NCBI GenBank assembly: GCA_020072645.1
Contig: JAIQGK010000010.1
Span: 145,568 to 209,567 of the forward strand
Length of the DNA: 64,000 nucleotides
Source: Terriglobia bacterium
GTDB taxonomy: Bacteria > Acidobacteriota > Terriglobia > Terriglobales > Acidobacteriaceae
Reading direction: 5' to 3'
How positions within the stretch are numbered: position 1 is the first letter of the stretch; every line of letters starts with the position of its first letter. The translations under genes and the position numbers were made by a program. The notes beneath the pieces are model-generated. The model saw nothing but the letters and a program-made list of their open reading frames with translations, was not told the origin of the DNA and made no database searches. Positions 62,242 to 64,000 of the stretch are shown one piece after another.

Positions 62242-63312
62242 TTAGTAGTAATCGGTTTCAAAGACATGCTCCAACAGCTTCGGTTCTCGTCCCACGCTTT
62301 GGCACACGCCGGAGAAAGGGCACCGTCTCTGACCGTCAGGGAACAAGGCGAGCGGAACGTAGCGATCCGGGAGAGGGCAGTCCGGCGGACAGGAATTGCA
62401 GTGCGTGTTTTCCCGGCTGCAGCACGAACGGAATATATTCCAGAACAGGTAATGTAGCTGACTCGGATTGCGCAATCCACTGCATTCTGAGATAAACATC
62501 AGGGCCCTTAAGACGGCATATCGGATGGTTATATCTTCCTCAGCAGTGACATCTCGACCGGAGATAAGCTTGGAATGCAGACTTGAATCACATATCTCAA
62601 CGGTGCCAAGCCGCAAGTGTCCGCGAACTTCGTGGTAATCCACAGGAGCCCCGAGTTGTTCGGGATCGGTATATTGCCACAGGCCTGTATTGTGCATCAA
62701 CGCAAGGAAGAAGAAGCTCTTCTTCCGCACAGGATCGTCGTAGGCGCGAAATTGAGCTAGAAGGTCAAGCAGGTTCGCATTTCCCCCAGTTATGCGACCC
62801 TGTGAAACGTCATATAGGCGATCAACTGAATCCCATGAATGGTGCAGCATTTTCTCGCCTATGTCGCGTACGAGTCGAGCACGGCCCTCCGGGTCGCTTA
62901 GCAGCTCACCAAGAGATTGATCACAAAAGATTCTCCGCAGTTGTTCAGCAGTGACTCGTGCCCAAACAGCCGGCCAAAGTAATTTTCTGTCAAGACACAC
63001 CGCCGTTTCGAGCTTTGCGGATAGGTAATCCCAGCCGCGGAGATGCCGGCCGCCGACGTCTCCTTCAAGTGGCTTTCTGTCACGGGGCGATGTTTGGTGG
63101 CAAATAGCGACCAGTAAGAGGTAGAAGTTACCCACTTCCCATCGTGACATCCAGGGCAAAGAACTGTCTTCCCGATCCAGAGGGATAGTCTGGGACTTTA
63201 GCAGTCCGGCGACCTTTCGGCAGACCTCAAGATTCACAATCACAGCCTCGTGTGCGGGTTGACTCCCGGCCAAGGCGGTGCTGGTATTCTGCAGTCCACT
63301 TTCATGGTCCAT
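62242..63312 (-). CDS. Unrecognised protein with C-terminal Cys cluster
   Basis: The 356-residue protein is mainly helical, with MSRWEVGNFYLLLVAICHQ, HLRGWDYLSAKLE and IRYAVLRALMFISECSG. The C-terminus (about 295-345) has seven Cys in CCSRENTHCNSCPPDCPLPD and then CPFSGVC, which could bind an iron-sulfur cluster or zinc, as in HhH-type DNA glycosylases. That similarity is only suggestive. It has no neighbour that fixes its role. The start is uncertain: ATG 63312 is used, and a GTG at 63375 would add 21 residues. Confidence 0.7.
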   Translation of the reverse strand: MDHESGLQNTSTALAGSQPAHEAVIVNLEVCRKVAGLLKSQTIPLDREDSSLPWMSRWEVGNFYLLLVAICHQTSPRDRKPLEGDVGGRHLRGWDYLSAKLETAVCLDRKLLWPAVWARVTAEQLRRIFCDQSLGELLSDPEGRARLVRDIGEKMLHHSWDSVDRLYDVSQGRITGGNANLLDLLAQFRAYDDPVRKKSFFFLALMHNTGLWQYTDPEQLGAPVDYHEVRGHLRLGTVEICDSSLHSKLISGRDVTAEEDITIRYAVLRALMFISECSGLRNPSQLHYLFWNIFRSCCSRENTHCNSCPPDCPLPDRYVPLALFPDGQRRCPFSGVCQSVGREPKLLEHVFETDYY

Positions 63313-63401
63313 TATGTGCAATTCTGTCACTCGTGCTGGGTTTTGTCCATTCGGAAGAAGCCCAGGTAAAAGCACGATCTGGGGCTCATTCGCGGAGATC
63401 C

Positions 63402-63848
63402 TTAGATCCCAATATCTTCATTCCACAGCTTTGGATTTTTGCGAATAAACTCTTCCATCATGCGGATGCATTCATCGCTCTGCAGCACTTCAAGCGCAAC
63501 GCCGCGTGAGCGCAGCAACTCTTCTTCACCCATGAACGTCTTGTTCTCGCCGATGATGACGCGGCGAATCCCGTATAGCAGAATTGCGCCGGAGCACATA
63601 GGGCAAGGCGAGAGCGTGGTATAGAGAACGCATTCGCGGTAGACGGCGGCGGACCGGCGTCCGGCGTTTTCTAAGGCGTCCATTTCTCCGTGCAGGATGC
63701 TGCTGCCTTTCTGCACGCGACGGTTGTGTCCGCGCCCAATGATCTTATCGTGGTGCACGATTATGGATCCGATGGGGATACCACCTTCTGTGAGCCCCTG
63801 CCGGGCTTCTTCAATCGCGGCGTGGAGAAATGGGTCGGTAGAATTCAT
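63402..63848 (-). CDS. Cytosine deaminase of yeast Fcy1 type
   Basis: This 148-residue zinc deaminase has H53/E55 in LHGEMDALENAGR and C82/C85 in PCPMCSGAILLYG. The whole protein closely follows the yeast Fcy1 pattern, including TTLSPC, IIGENKTF and the C-terminal KLWNEDIG. That makes cytosine (or a related pyrimidine) more likely than the TadA tRNA adenosine substrate. It would serve pyrimidine salvage. It starts at ATG 63848; the IS630-type remnant follows across 22 bp. Confidence 0.88.
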   Translation of the reverse strand: MNSTDPFLHAAIEEARQGLTEGGIPIGSIIVHHDKIIGRGHNRRVQKGSSILHGEMDALENAGRRSAAVYRECVLYTTLSPCPMCSGAILLYGIRRVIIGENKTFMGEEELLRSRGVALEVLQSDECIRMMEEFIRKNPKLWNEDIGI

Positions 63849-63870
63849 ACCGGAAAAACCTTATGCCTTT

Positions 63871-64000
63871 TTAGCATTTAGTGTGCTGATATCCACAATG
63901 CTGTATCCAGCCCATGGCATCCTGTGAAGTGATAGCGGCAATAGCCTCAGTGATGGCCGGGTCCAGTGCTTCAGCCGTGCGTGCCTTCAGGGTTCGTAGG
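63871..64000 (-). pseudogene. IS630-type transposase C-terminus (window-edge)
   Basis: The frame read from the edge encodes LRTLKARTAEALDPAITEAI, then SQDAMGWIQHCGYQHTKC and a stop at 63871-63873. The C-terminal pattern LKA-R-x-A...W-x-x-H-C-G-Y is typical of IS630 DDE transposases. Only the last 43 codons are in the window, so it may be intact outside it; I cannot tell whether it is a live element. Confidence 0.6.

Overview
The window looks like chromosomal DNA from a soil Acidobacteriota (Terriglobia-like). This is an inference. It rests on moderately high GC, many secreted or outer-envelope proteins of the acidobacterial type (DUF3857, TonB C-terminal, OmpA, YCF48-like), an LPS Kdo hydroxylase (so Gram-negative), and dense dispersed intergenic palindromes that include recurring 'CTTTGCG-CCTTTGCGGT' and 'GGCACAGGCA-TGCCTGTGCC' elements. 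No prophage, plasmid origin, rRNA operon or CRISPR array is visible. One complete tRNA (Leu, CAA) is present.

Layout. 1-3.2 kb: end of a zinc metalloprotease, a small XRE regulator and a Dph6-like ATPase. 3.4-6.8 kb: a tight heme operon hemE-hemH-hemG. 7-11.6 kb: a YjbR/MmcQ protein, selA (selenocysteine synthesis) and recG on the minus strand. 11.8-17.1 kb: a secreted protein, a Crp/Fnr regulator, a receiver-only regulator and a GAF histidine kinase/LuxR regulator pair. 17.1-20.2 kb: one membrane protein and about 2.1 kb of non-coding mosaic repeats. 20.2-27 kb: a two-TM protein, a DNA-binding-repeat/nuclease-like fusion, UDP-glucuronate decarboxylase, a GH71/99-like lipoprotein and an ABC-F ATPase. 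27-30.2 kb: a TetR-headed operon (TetR, fatty-acid-hydroxylase-type enzyme, secreted protein, HTTM-DCC protein) preceded by two abutting 16-bp palindromes. 30.3-34.4 kb: a deacylase and a divergent transketolase-like enzyme, bracketed by a 62-bp tRNA-Leu 3' fragment and the intact tRNA-Leu gene, the layout of a tRNA-targeted insertion. 34.6-41.6 kb: small membrane proteins, a BaiN/HI0933 flavoprotein, an F420-type NADP reductase, a TonB-family protein and an OmpA protein. 42-48 kb: a radical SAM/class II aldolase pair, a PAS histidine kinase, a frameshifted RraB-like gene that no intact reading frame covers, and an amidohydrolase. 48-54.4 kb: a predicted outer-membrane protein, a His-rich secreted protein, a Kdo hydroxylase, a PNGase A-like secreted protein and a YCF48-like protein. 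54.4-64 kb: an ECF-type sigma factor, a DUF3857/transglutaminase-fold protein, a beta-carbonic-anhydrase-like protein, an esterase, an unrecognised membrane/Cys-cluster gene pair, a yeast-type cytosine deaminase and the tail of an IS630-type transposase.

The most unusual structures are the tRNA-Leu-bracketed two-gene segment, the repeat block at 18.1-20.2 kb, the tandem TetR operators with their lipid-type operon, the unrecognised gene pair at 61.3-63.3 kb and the broken RraB-like gene. Identifications were made by reading translations and motifs. No database search was possible.
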